Below are positions 4,676 to 12,041 of a stretch of 12,041 nucleotides of DNA, in pieces (the first letter of the stretch is position 1; each line of letters starts with the position of its first letter). A program made the position numbers and the translations under genes. The stretch is from Prevotellaceae bacterium UBA1786 (lineage in GTDB: Bacteria > Bacteroidota > Bacteroidia > Bacteroidales > Bacteroidaceae), in NCBI GenBank assembly GCA_002314525.1, contig DCGE01000043.1, positions 1 through 12,041 on the forward strand. The letters are read 5' to 3'. The notes under the pieces are model-generated. The model was not told the DNA's origin. It saw nothing but the letters and a program-made list of their open reading frames with translations, and did no database searches.

Positions 4676-7600
4676 CTATTCAAACACTTCAAATTCGTAG
4701 ATTCTCGCTGCGTCATGGCCGAGAGACTGTGTAGGACCGGTAACGTAGAGTCGGACATAGCGCGATTTGGTCGGGGAAACATTGCGGACGACATCGTTCT
4801 TCTTGTTGCCGTCAAGCATGTCAACCGTCTTCCACTCTTCTGTCAGCGAGTTGCGGACCTGTAGCAGGCAGCTACGGGTAATGTAGCCCGAAGTCTCCGC
4901 ACCTGCACTGAGCAGGCGCCACCCAGAGAACACCTTCTCTTCACCGAGGTCGAACGCCACATAGTTCGGAGCATCGTTCACATCACACCACTTCGTCTGA
5001 GGATTGCCATCAACCATGTTTGCCACAACCTCATCAGCATTCACCTCGCCAGACTTGTCTATGATAGCAGCAATCTTGAGCAAGTTTGTATGTACTACAT
5101 CAGCGACATCCTGTCGATCGTTCCTGTTGTTGGTCCTGAACATCTTCGAGGCATGCTCCACTCTCCCACCATCTTCAACTGCCTTCATCGCGAAAATGAC
5201 GATGCGCTTATTCTTAGGCAGTACAATCTGTCTTGCACCTTCAGGGATATCCACACCACACTTGAACATATATGTGAACTCATACGGATCATCCTCTGTG
5301 GCACTATGACGGTGCGTACCCACGTATGCCACCTGTGCATCCTTCATGTACCCTGTGGTCTGACCGTCGTGTCCCCATTGGCCTATGAATTCGTTGTAAT
5401 CAGGAGCCATGAATTCCTTACTCTTCTTAATAATCCGTTTCTGTTTACTGCCTTCAGTGAAGAATTCGATCTGCGCTTTATTGTCCCCACGTGTCGAAGC
5501 TGCCAGGAAACACAATCTGTCGAACTTTCCTTCAGGCAACAACACGGTATCGCCACTGCATGCATAGCCATTCCATCCATCCATATCTTGAAGTCCGAAC
5601 CTGACGCCATCAACTGCAATGCCGTCACTTGGGACTAATTCGGCAGCGTATGAATACCCACCATCGAAGTCGGCTGAGTTCCTGAATCCGTTGAAGGAGA
5701 AGCAGCGCTTGTTCCATGGAAGGACGACATCAGCCTGAGGAAGCTCCTCGACCTTCTTTTGTCCGGCAAATGACAGTCTGAATGTCTTCACACCAAAAGG
5801 TCTTATGTCAATATCGAGAGCCCTACCCTCATAATTTGCTTCACCGATGGTCTTCTCCGTTCCGTCAGCCTCAACTGCACCAACAATATCCACCACAAAA
5901 CTGACTCTTGCCTTCTGTTGGGTACCGGAGTTCTCATACACACGTAGCACATACTCATCGCCAACTTCAGCCTTCTTGAAGGCACGTATGCTTACATTAC
6001 TGTTATCGCAGGTCATGAAGGAGAATTCACGTCCCAGTTCACCCTTATGCCTATCGGTAACAAAACTGCGGATCGGAGAATTCAGCATCGTACTCTGTTC
6101 CACTGCCAAACCCTTGTCCAACTTTCCTTTATGTCCTATAATTGAATAGGTGAACTCATGATGACCTAAGTCCTGACGGTTCTGGTATGCATAGTTCCTG
6201 CCGACTTCTGGCGACCAAAGCAGCGACAGACGGATGACATTGTCCGAAGGTTTGTCCCATCCGTATTTGCAGTCGTTGATGACAGTTACTCCATACCCAC
6301 CATCCTTGTCAGTCAGATCAGTCCACTCATGCGAATAGACCTCATACTTGAAGTCCTCGTTGTTGCAGCGCTCCACCGAACCCAGACCGAGGTCGTACGA
6401 AGCGTTCGGATTGCTGACAGAAAGCGGAAACTCACATTTTAGCAGTGAGTTCAGAGATTTCCACTCCACCTCGTTGTAGAAGTCAATCCTATCTGCCAGA
6501 TTACCCTCATACAACCTTACGTACTGCACCAACTCCGATTCACCGTATTTTCTGCTGACCTTAACCGTCTTTCGTACTGCACCATCCTCAATCAGTTTGA
6601 TGCTGACATCATCACGAACCGTGACCGAAGGTCCGTCAACGGTCTTTTTCAGTATCTCCCATGCAGGCCAGGAGCGACTTTCGCACTCCGTCATCACTAT
6701 CAGTCCTATTGCACTGCCCTCAGCCACCATCTCCCTGTCATAGCGCTTATCGATTACAGAAGACAGGTTGCCGTCGGCATTGAATGTCAGTCTATATACA
6801 GAATTCTCCACGGTGTTTATATCCTTCTGAATGCTTGTCTGCTTCGTGCTCGCAGGCTTAACCGAATATACGGCAAAGCCCATTGACGGCACCTCGGTAT
6901 CAACCAAGAGATGTTTCTCGCCCTTGCCGTCCCTTACGACCTGTGACGGCACCTTCCTGCCCTTGGCATCAGTCACCGAATAGCCATCAGCCATATTCTC
7001 CATGACGATGTCAGCCACGGTCTGCTGAGTGAATCCCTCAGGGTTGAACATCACGATTGGAGTTCCGCCGACCTGTGTGTTCAGGTTTTCAGCCACACCT
7101 CCGACCGCGCTCTTTGTTATGTCCGCGAAACGTTTCATGTCGATGATTTCGTCGTTCCATGAGAATTCGTATGCCCTCGGTATGCTCGTACCCGTCAAGT
7201 CGTCATGGAACTGATGCAATATGACCGTATGCCATAGTTCACTGAGGGTCTTTCCGGGATAAGTTCGCTTACCCATCCATTCAGCCACCACACTTGAACG
7301 CTCTGCGGCATCGGCCAGATGTTCGTTCTGGCGGTTGTATAGCTTCATAGCTGCCTGCGATGTATAGCACCCCACTCCGTGCGTATCCATATACAGTTCA
7401 CCCTTGAATACAGGCAGTTCAGGATGCTGGTCAAAAGGCAGGAAGTCCTTGTAGAGCTGATCACTCGTTGCAGAGATAATCCTTACAGGCCCATCGCCCT
7501 TGAGTCCCTTTTCTACCGAACGCACCGACGGAATGTCGGGCGACCCACCGATATCGCCGGTACCATAGTACCTATAGCCCACACCCGTGGGACTCTCACC

Positions 7601-8299
7601 CATCTCCTTGTACAACTTACTATTCCTGCTGATATCCTCGTCCTTATACGACTGTCCGTAGCCATATCCGTGTGCCATCATGATGCGCGAGCCATCTATT
7701 CCCTCCCAGATACCGACTGAGAACGGATATTTCTTTAGTTTCTGGTCATAGAACTTAGCATACCTCCACCCAAGTTTCTGCGACGAGAAGCCTATCAATC
7801 CACAGTGAGCCGCAATCGTAGGATAGTTGTATGGAAATCCGAAGCAGTCAGGCAGGAAGAAGTCGGTACTCTCCTTGCCATACTCATCTCGGTAGAACTG
7901 CTGACCGAGCAGGGTATTGCGCAACAGTGACTCCGATGAAGAGATCACAGTCTCCGTAGCATCCCAACTCGTACCCGTCAGGTGCCACCTACCCTCTGCT
8001 ATGTACTTCCTTACCTCCTCGTATTCAGCCGGGAAGTACTCCTTCATCCATGAGTATTTCATAGCTCCCTCGAAATTGAACACATAGTCGGGGTACGTAC
8101 GCAAGAGATGGAGGTTCTGACGTATAGTCTTTGGAATATACTGGCGCAGGGTTGTCTGAATGTCCCAGTTCCACTGAGTGTCGAGATGAGCATCGGCAAC
8201 CATATAGGCAGTCCGTCTCTCATTAGGTAATTCCTGTGCAGAAGTAACGCCACAGGCTGCAACCAACACGGCAAAGATAGAAGTTTTCAGTTTACTCAT
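4676..8299 (-). CDS. Secreted GH38 alpha-mannosidase with C-terminal CBM32-like domain
   Basis: The product is 1207 residues and should hydrolyse alpha-mannosidic linkages outside the cytoplasm. The start at 8299 puts a signal peptide (residues 1-21, ending VTSA) first and has AAAGGA upstream; an in-frame ATG at 8329 would spoil the signal. The GH38 catalytic domain follows: AHLDTQW with metal ligands H38 and D40, LPDCFGFP with the nucleophile D151, and HQFHDDLTGTS with the metal-ligand His at 365, matching the zinc site of GH38 enzymes. A middle helical domain (about 300-385) and beta-sandwich domains (to about 1060) come next. Residues 1075-1207 form an F5/8-type discoidin domain (DGNPQTKWCDV, FDLGEEKVFSGWRLLSAG, RYVRLYVTG), likely for carbohydrate binding. 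The exact linkage cannot be read from sequence. Together with the upstream GH95 gene it suggests attack on fucosylated glycoprotein glycans. Confidence 0.93.
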   Translation of the reverse strand: MSKLKTSIFAVLVAACGVTSAQELPNERRTAYMVADAHLDTQWNWDIQTTLRQYIPKTIRQNLHLLRTYPDYVFNFEGAMKYSWMKEYFPAEYEEVRKYIAEGRWHLTGTSWDATETVISSSESLLRNTLLGQQFYRDEYGKESTDFFLPDCFGFPYNYPTIAAHCGLIGFSSQKLGWRYAKFYDQKLKKYPFSVGIWEGIDGSRIMMAHGYGYGQSYKDEDISRNSKLYKEMGESPTGVGYRYYGTGDIGGSPDIPSVRSVEKGLKGDGPVRIISATSDQLYKDFLPFDQHPELPVFKGELYMDTHGVGCYTSQAAMKLYNRQNEHLADAAERSSVVAEWMGKRTYPGKTLSELWHTVILHQFHDDLTGTSIPRAYEFSWNDEIIDMKRFADITKSAVGGVAENLNTQVGGTPIVMFNPEGFTQQTVADIVMENMADGYSVTDAKGRKVPSQVVRDGKGEKHLLVDTEVPSMGFAVYSVKPASTKQTSIQKDINTVENSVYRLTFNADGNLSSVIDKRYDREMVAEGSAIGLIVMTECESRSWPAWEILKKTVDGPSVTVRDDVSIKLIEDGAVRKTVKVSRKYGESELVQYVRLYEGNLADRIDFYNEVEWKSLNSLLKCEFPLSVSNPNASYDLGLGSVERCNNEDFKYEVYSHEWTDLTDKDGGYGVTVINDCKYGWDKPSDNVIRLSLLWSPEVGRNYAYQNRQDLGHHEFTYSIIGHKGKLDKGLAVEQSTMLNSPIRSFVTDRHKGELGREFSFMTCDNSNVSIRAFKKAEVGDEYVLRVYENSGTQQKARVSFVVDIVGAVEADGTEKTIGEANYEGRALDIDIRPFGVKTFRLSFAGQKKVEELPQADVVLPWNKRCFSFNGFRNSADFDGGYSYAAELVPSDGIAVDGVRFGLQDMDGWNGYACSGDTVLLPEGKFDRLCFLAASTRGDNKAQIEFFTEGSKQKRIIKKSKEFMAPDYNEFIGQWGHDGQTTGYMKDAQVAYVGTHRHSATEDDPYEFTYMFKCGVDIPEGARQIVLPKNKRIVIFAMKAVEDGGRVEHASKMFRTNNRNDRQDVADVVHTNLLKIAAIIDKSGEVNADEVVANMVDGNPQTKWCDVNDAPNYVAFDLGEEKVFSGWRLLSAGAETSGYITRSCLLQVRNSLTEEWKTVDMLDGNKKNDVVRNVSPTKSRYVRLYVTGPTQSLGHDAARIYEFEVFE

Positions 8300-8333
8300 G
8301 GTATGATATCCTTTTTGTTTCACAATCAAGTTA

Positions 8334-8372
8334 CAAATTTAGCAAAAAGTATTGAAAATACATATTATTTTC
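8334..8372 (-). promoter_or_regulatory. Probable -7 box and upstream palindrome of the GH38 gene
   Basis: TAAATTTG on the minus strand (8341-8334) matches the -7 consensus and lies 35 bases before the start at 8299. No TTTG occurs at the usual -33 distance. Instead a perfect 7-bp inverted repeat, GAAAATA-CATAT-TATTTTC (8354-8372), occupies the -20 to -38 area, and could be an operator or activator site. The AT richness makes a chance palindrome possible. Confidence 0.4.
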
Positions 8373-8415
8373 GCAAAACTGTACTGGCACATGGATATTT
8401 TCATTGCCCCAGCCT

Positions 8416-8460
8416 CTTTATTCTCTCCCTCTGAAAACACAGGTTTTTACAAGTGACCCG
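8416..8460 (+). repeat. Short repeat, copy 2 (matched inverted at 1170-1213)
   Basis: The core at 8433-8460 reads GAAAACACAGG, TTTTTACA, AGTGACCCG, and matches the minus strand of 1196-1170 at about 25 of 28 positions. A looser pyrimidine-rich match extends upstream to about 8416. The two copies point outward from the intervening 7.3 kb like terminal inverted repeats. Here it lies between the GH95 terminator and the GH38 promoter and touches no gene. Confidence 0.5.
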
Positions 8461-8480
8461 AAAAAGAAGACGCTCTTCAA

Positions 8481-8519
8481 ATAAATCCGCAAAGGACTGA
8501 ATTGCCTTTGCGGATTTAT
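8481..8519 (-). terminator. Intrinsic terminator after the GH95 gene
   Basis: A perfect 15-bp stem, ATAAATCCGCAAAGG (8481-8495) with CCTTTGCGGATTTAT (8505-8519), encloses a 9-nt loop. It lies 40 bases beyond the GH95 stop. Both outer flanks end in A/T runs (TTTATTTG on the minus strand), so it can work in either direction. It separates GH95 transcription from the GH38 gene, which argues against a single operon for the two enzymes. Confidence 0.8.
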
Positions 8520-8558
8520 CTTGACGCATCATCAATAATTATCACTTATGCCTTGGCA

Positions 8559-11500
8559 TCACCTGCTACGAGTCTTAAAAGTCTCGGTGGTCTGGCCGTT
8601 TGTGACACTTACCATTACGATTCCCCATGAGGGGTCGAGACGAAAGGAAGGCTGATCGGTAGCGAGGAGGCAGACGCCTGTGGTGCTATAGACTTTCACT
8701 TGAGTGGGATTGCCCGCAACAGTGATGAATCCCTTGTCGTTCTTTATCTTGAGGGCATCTGCAACAGGACGACGAACGGCAGTAGTCTGCTGACTCATAT
8801 CAATAGTGTATGACTCACCGGCAACGGCATCAATCACGATGCAATCTTCGTTGACATACTTGCAGGCAACTTCCTCGCCCTTTGAGTTTACAACCTTGCG
8901 GTCGCCGATTCCCTTATATGAAATAGGACAAGGGAGAGTCAGTACGGCTGTGATTGTAGCGACTGTAAGCTTCTGGTTTTCCCATGCCTGATCCACAGTA
9001 AAGTTACCAACAGCCTTCAGACCCTTGATTTCACCATATGACCATACAGATGGAACTGCAGGAAGGAGTTGGAGAGTGTCAGTATGACTCTGCAACAACA
9101 TTTCGGCAATACCGGAGCAAACGCCAAAGTTACCGTCGATCTGGAACGGAGCGTGAGAATCGTAGAGGTTATAGTAGATACCACCCTTGTACTGGTCTGT
9201 ACTGTATGAAGTAGAGTGCTTGAGAGCATTGTGGATGATGATGTGAGCATGATCGCCATCGTGAGCACGAGCCCAGAGATTGGTCTTCCAACCCATTGAC
9301 CATCCGGTAGCAGCATCGCCGCGGAGCTTGAGAGAGTTGACTGCAGGCTGGAAATACGGACTTGAAGGAGAGAGTGTTGCAAGAGGATAGAGAGCCATGA
9401 GATGAGAGAGGTGACGGTGATCAGGATCACCGCTGACATCATAAGGGGTATATTTCCATTCACGGAGAATCAGCTCACCCTTCTTCACACCGTTGCGAGG
9501 ATTGCTCCACGCGCTGTTGAGAGATTTGTTGGCCGTATAGACTTCGGTATGTAGACCTTGGTCAGTCTTGGCAATATACTCGTCAAGAGCCTCGAGTTGC
9601 TTGTCTGTCAGACCTACTACACTCTGACCGAGCACGTCAACAGCCTTGCGTGTGTTCGTAAGCAGTTCATAGATGAGCTGCTGAGCATGAGCAGTAGCAT
9701 CCTCACTGCTATGGTCATTCTGCTCAGGAGAGTATTCATCAGGTGCTACATAAGTGCCGTCAGGAGAGAATGAATATGCAGTGCCACGATAGCCTGGATT
9801 CTGTTTCTTGGAATCATATCCACGATCCTGAATCATACGTTCCATCCAGAATTGGCAAGCAGACCACATTGCAGGGAAGGCACGACGTAGGAAGTCAGTG
9901 TCGCGAGTATAGCGATAGTGATTGAAGAGATGTGAACAGTACCAGGCATTGGCAACGAAGTAGTTGCTACCCCATGTACTCATACCGCCGAAGATGTTGC
10001 TTTCGGTGAAGACGGTCCATCCGTTGGATACCTTAGCATAGTTCTTTGCCACCTTCTTCCAGTTGGCACTTGCAGCATTGGTGATGATGTAGTTGAGGAA
10101 CGGCACATGCATCTCACTGAGGTTGGTCACCTCAGATGGCCAGTAGTTCATCTGGACATTGATGTTGGTATGGATGTCAGAGTTCCAAGGAGCATTGGAC
10201 TTATTGTTCCATATACCCTGAAGGTTACTCGGAACATCGACTCCCCGACTTGAACAAATCTCGAGGTAGCGACCGAAGGAGAAGTAGAGCTGTTCAAGGA
10301 AGAGAACGTAAGGTTCGGTTCCTGTGACGTTATTCGCACTATTGTTGTAGTAGTCCACAAGGGCATTGGTAGGCAGGTCGGTAGGAGCCTGAGCACCTGC
10401 AAGCTGGAGTTTCACACGACCCATCAAAGATTGGAAATCCTTGAGGTGTTCAGAATAGACCTGGTCAAAACCCTTTGCAGCAGTTGACTTGACCATATCG
10501 AGCACCTTGGTGCGAAGGTCGGCTGCCGTACCGGATGCACGCGAAGCCACAGAGCCGTCGAAATTCGTGCAACCAGTGAGGTAGAGCACTACCTCCGAGG
10601 CATCACTGACCACCAGACAGTCCTTATCAGCCGAAACCTCCACGCTGGAGCCCTCACCTACTGGAACGACCTTCATGCGAGTGTTGTATTCCACCGTACC
10701 AAGTCCACCGAGGAAAGTAGCATAAGCATCACCAGTCTTGCTTACGGAATATGATAGACCACGGCCATTGATATCCTCACCCATCTGGTATGTAACCTTG
10801 AAATTGAGTTTATTCTTACCTTCAGCCTTGTAGCGGACAACTATCATCTGTTCAGGGAAGGACGAGAAATAGACACGGGAATACTTGGTACTGCCATCGG
10901 CACTCGAATAGCGCACACCAGCAGTGGCGTTCTCAAGATCGAGATAACGGACATAATCCTTGACAGCTGTTGCCTCAGTATAGCCGAAAGTTTCCGAGAC
11001 ATCTTCCACGATTACAGATCCGAAGTTCTTGTACTGGCCGTAGCTGCCCACGTTGTCAGGTCCACCCGTCCAGAGAGTCTTCTCATTGAACTGTATCTCA
11101 TCCTTGTGGACTCCACCGAAGATGCTGGCACCGAGCTGGCCGTTACCGATAGGGAGAGAGTATTCCATCCAGATGTTGTTTACGCCTGTGAGTGTAGCTG
11201 GCTGATTGTACCACAATGTGAGCGGATGCTCAGGAGCAAAGGAAGCGACTCCGTAGGTCTTGAAGTCTGGGTACTGTATCTTGGTAGGATCCATGACCGT
11301 CAGAGGGTTGTTGACATCACCCTTGGTCCAGAGACCCAGTTCCTTACCTACACCTGTGCCACCGAACTGGTTGACATATGCCTTTGAGTCGGAAGTACCG
11401 AGCCACTTGAGTTCCCATGAAGTCTTGTAGGAAGTATTTGAAGACTGCTCGAGTTTCCAGCCGCTTGCATCCTCATTAGAGGAAGTCTGCAGGCGAGAAC

Positions 11501-11768
11501 CATTGTATGTGAGGTATTCACCGCCCTTGTTGCATATCTGGCACTTCACGGCACTGCCGGTGAATGTCCAAAGCTGTGCAGCATCCTCAGAATCGAGCGA
11601 TACCGTCTGAACATTTGCATCTGTACCCACACGGGCAATGGTGAACTTACTGTTGGAGAACTGGATGACATGTAGGGTTTTGCCGTCGAATGTCGGTGAA
11701 ACCTGCGCGCAGAGAAATACGAGACATGTCTGCAGCAACAGAATCAATGATAAAAAGATACGTTTCAT
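8559..11768 (-). CDS. Secreted GH95 alpha-L-fucosidase with N-terminal beta-trefoil-like domain
   Basis: The product is 1069 residues. A signal peptide covers residues 1-22. Residues 24-160 resemble a ricin-type beta-trefoil (QLWTFTGSAVKCQICN, GEYLTYNGSRLQT, GWKLEQ, GLWTKGD) and may bind glycans. The GH95 part begins near residue 185: LPIGNGQLGASIFGG, EIQFNEKTLWTGGP, NLQGIWNNKSNAPWNSDIHT, then NINVQMNYW with N535 and N537, YSPEQ with E682, RHLSHLMALYP, and FQIDGNFG with D878. Spacing agrees with the Asn/Asn, Glu and Asp catalytic set of the Bifidobacterium GH95 fucosidase (421/423, 566, 766). His533 sits where fucosidases have His and, as I recall, the alpha-L-galactosidases of the family have Thr, so fucose is the likelier substrate sugar. 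Residues 1000-1069 look like a C-terminal export or sorting domain. No clear promoter is visible upstream. The start has no Shine-Dalgarno site but is fixed by the signal peptide. Confidence 0.93.
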   Translation of the reverse strand: MKRIFLSLILLLQTCLVFLCAQVSPTFDGKTLHVIQFSNSKFTIARVGTDANVQTVSLDSEDAAQLWTFTGSAVKCQICNKGGEYLTYNGSRLQTSSNEDASGWKLEQSSNTSYKTSWELKWLGTSDSKAYVNQFGGTGVGKELGLWTKGDVNNPLTVMDPTKIQYPDFKTYGVASFAPEHPLTLWYNQPATLTGVNNIWMEYSLPIGNGQLGASIFGGVHKDEIQFNEKTLWTGGPDNVGSYGQYKNFGSVIVEDVSETFGYTEATAVKDYVRYLDLENATAGVRYSSADGSTKYSRVYFSSFPEQMIVVRYKAEGKNKLNFKVTYQMGEDINGRGLSYSVSKTGDAYATFLGGLGTVEYNTRMKVVPVGEGSSVEVSADKDCLVVSDASEVVLYLTGCTNFDGSVASRASGTAADLRTKVLDMVKSTAAKGFDQVYSEHLKDFQSLMGRVKLQLAGAQAPTDLPTNALVDYYNNSANNVTGTEPYVLFLEQLYFSFGRYLEICSSRGVDVPSNLQGIWNNKSNAPWNSDIHTNINVQMNYWPSEVTNLSEMHVPFLNYIITNAASANWKKVAKNYAKVSNGWTVFTESNIFGGMSTWGSNYFVANAWYCSHLFNHYRYTRDTDFLRRAFPAMWSACQFWMERMIQDRGYDSKKQNPGYRGTAYSFSPDGTYVAPDEYSPEQNDHSSEDATAHAQQLIYELLTNTRKAVDVLGQSVVGLTDKQLEALDEYIAKTDQGLHTEVYTANKSLNSAWSNPRNGVKKGELILREWKYTPYDVSGDPDHRHLSHLMALYPLATLSPSSPYFQPAVNSLKLRGDAATGWSMGWKTNLWARAHDGDHAHIIIHNALKHSTSYSTDQYKGGIYYNLYDSHAPFQIDGNFGVCSGIAEMLLQSHTDTLQLLPAVPSVWSYGEIKGLKAVGNFTVDQAWENQKLTVATITAVLTLPCPISYKGIGDRKVVNSKGEEVACKYVNEDCIVIDAVAGESYTIDMSQQTTAVRRPVADALKIKNDKGFITVAGNPTQVKVYSTTGVCLLATDQPSFRLDPSWGIVMVSVTNGQTTETFKTRSR

Positions 11769-11932
11769 AATGAATGTAATGATTAAGTTATTAATATAGG
11801 TTATTCTTTATGTAGTTTTGTTCTGAGATTCCAAAAGGTCCATTGCTGGAACATGAAGAGCCAATACCATTGGATAGGTATGTATCCAAAACGGAAAGTG
11901 ACGCTGACAGGAAGGCGGAAGAAGGAGAATGT

Positions 11933-12041
11933 ATGAAGAGTATACCGAAGCCGCCATCTGATTTCCCGCTGCTGGTCGACCGAGAACTCATCTTTATGAA
12001 AATGAAATATACGACAGGCTCCGATGAAATTGTACCACGAA
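11933..12041 (+). CDS. Candidate start of a divergent gene, cut by the window edge
   Basis: An open plus-strand frame runs from a stop at 11813 to the window end. The first ATG is at 11933, preceded by AAGAAGGAGAATGT, a good Shine-Dalgarno site. The 36 visible residues begin MKSIPKPPSDFPLLVDREL and are mixed in charge and hydrophobicity like real protein. The open frame upstream of this ATG is also protein-like (EEPIPLDRYVSKTESDADRK), so the start could be an alternative codon further left or the gene may lack its 5' end. A TAnnTTTG match (TAGTTTTG, 11813-11820) could serve as its -7 box. I do not recognise the family. The opposite strand frame here is a Ser-rich shadow. Confidence 0.35.
   Translation, partial: MKSIPKPPSDFPLLVDRELIFMKMKYTTGSDEIVPR

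Noticed and set aside
4676..11768. A complete polysaccharide utilisation locus
   Set aside because: The two glycoside hydrolases are separated by a strong terminator, and no SusC/SusD pair, sensor or transporter is in the window.
11791..11991. A 66-residue Ser-rich minus-strand frame upstream of the GH95 gene
   Set aside because: It is highly biased in composition, has no start signal, and is antisense to a better-looking plus-strand frame.

Overview
The window looks like a chromosomal segment of a Prevotella-type member of the Bacteroidales. The evidence is the Bacteroidetes promoter signature (TTTG, 20 nt, TAnnTTTG, with the -7 box usually TAACTTTG), AT-rich start regions with few Shine-Dalgarno sites, and secreted proteins of styles common in gut and oral Prevotella. 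All confidently called genes lie on the minus strand, so transcription runs from right to left. One candidate partial gene on the plus strand runs off the right edge.

Right part (about 4.7-11.8 kb): two large secreted glycoside hydrolases. The first is a GH95 alpha-L-fucosidase (8559-11768) with an N-terminal beta-trefoil-like domain. A 15-bp terminator hairpin follows it. The second is a GH38 alpha-mannosidase (4676-8299) ending in an F5/8-type (CBM32-like) domain. Together they suggest trimming of fucosylated, mannose-containing glycans such as host or plant glycoproteins. No SusC/SusD pair or regulator is visible, so this is not a complete polysaccharide utilisation locus.

Middle part (about 3.9-4.6 kb): a two-gene type II toxin-antitoxin operon, antitoxin first, with a 4-base gene overlap and a perfect promoter that overlaps the longest possible antitoxin start. 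The antitoxin therefore probably starts at 4559.

Left part (about 0.3-3.85 kb): an accessory patch. A secreted protein of unknown function (2868-3680) has its own promoter and a leader of about 135 nt, which recurs in diverged form at 330-455. Next comes an unusual phased inverted repeat made of 22-bp units. After it lies a secreted FISUMP/DUF1566-type protein (1730-2470) whose C-terminal 58 residues look like the variable region of a diversity-generating retroelement (DGR). A long GC-rich hairpin follows this gene, then a frameshifted and apparently truncated gene resembling the MutS-like DGR accessory protein. No reverse transcriptase and no template repeat can be seen in the window, so this is either the target end of a DGR that continues to the left, a target served from elsewhere, or a decaying relic. 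Finally a small helical protein (732-998) forms its own transcription unit with promoter and terminator. The main discovery candidate is this DGR target with its hairpin and broken accessory gene.
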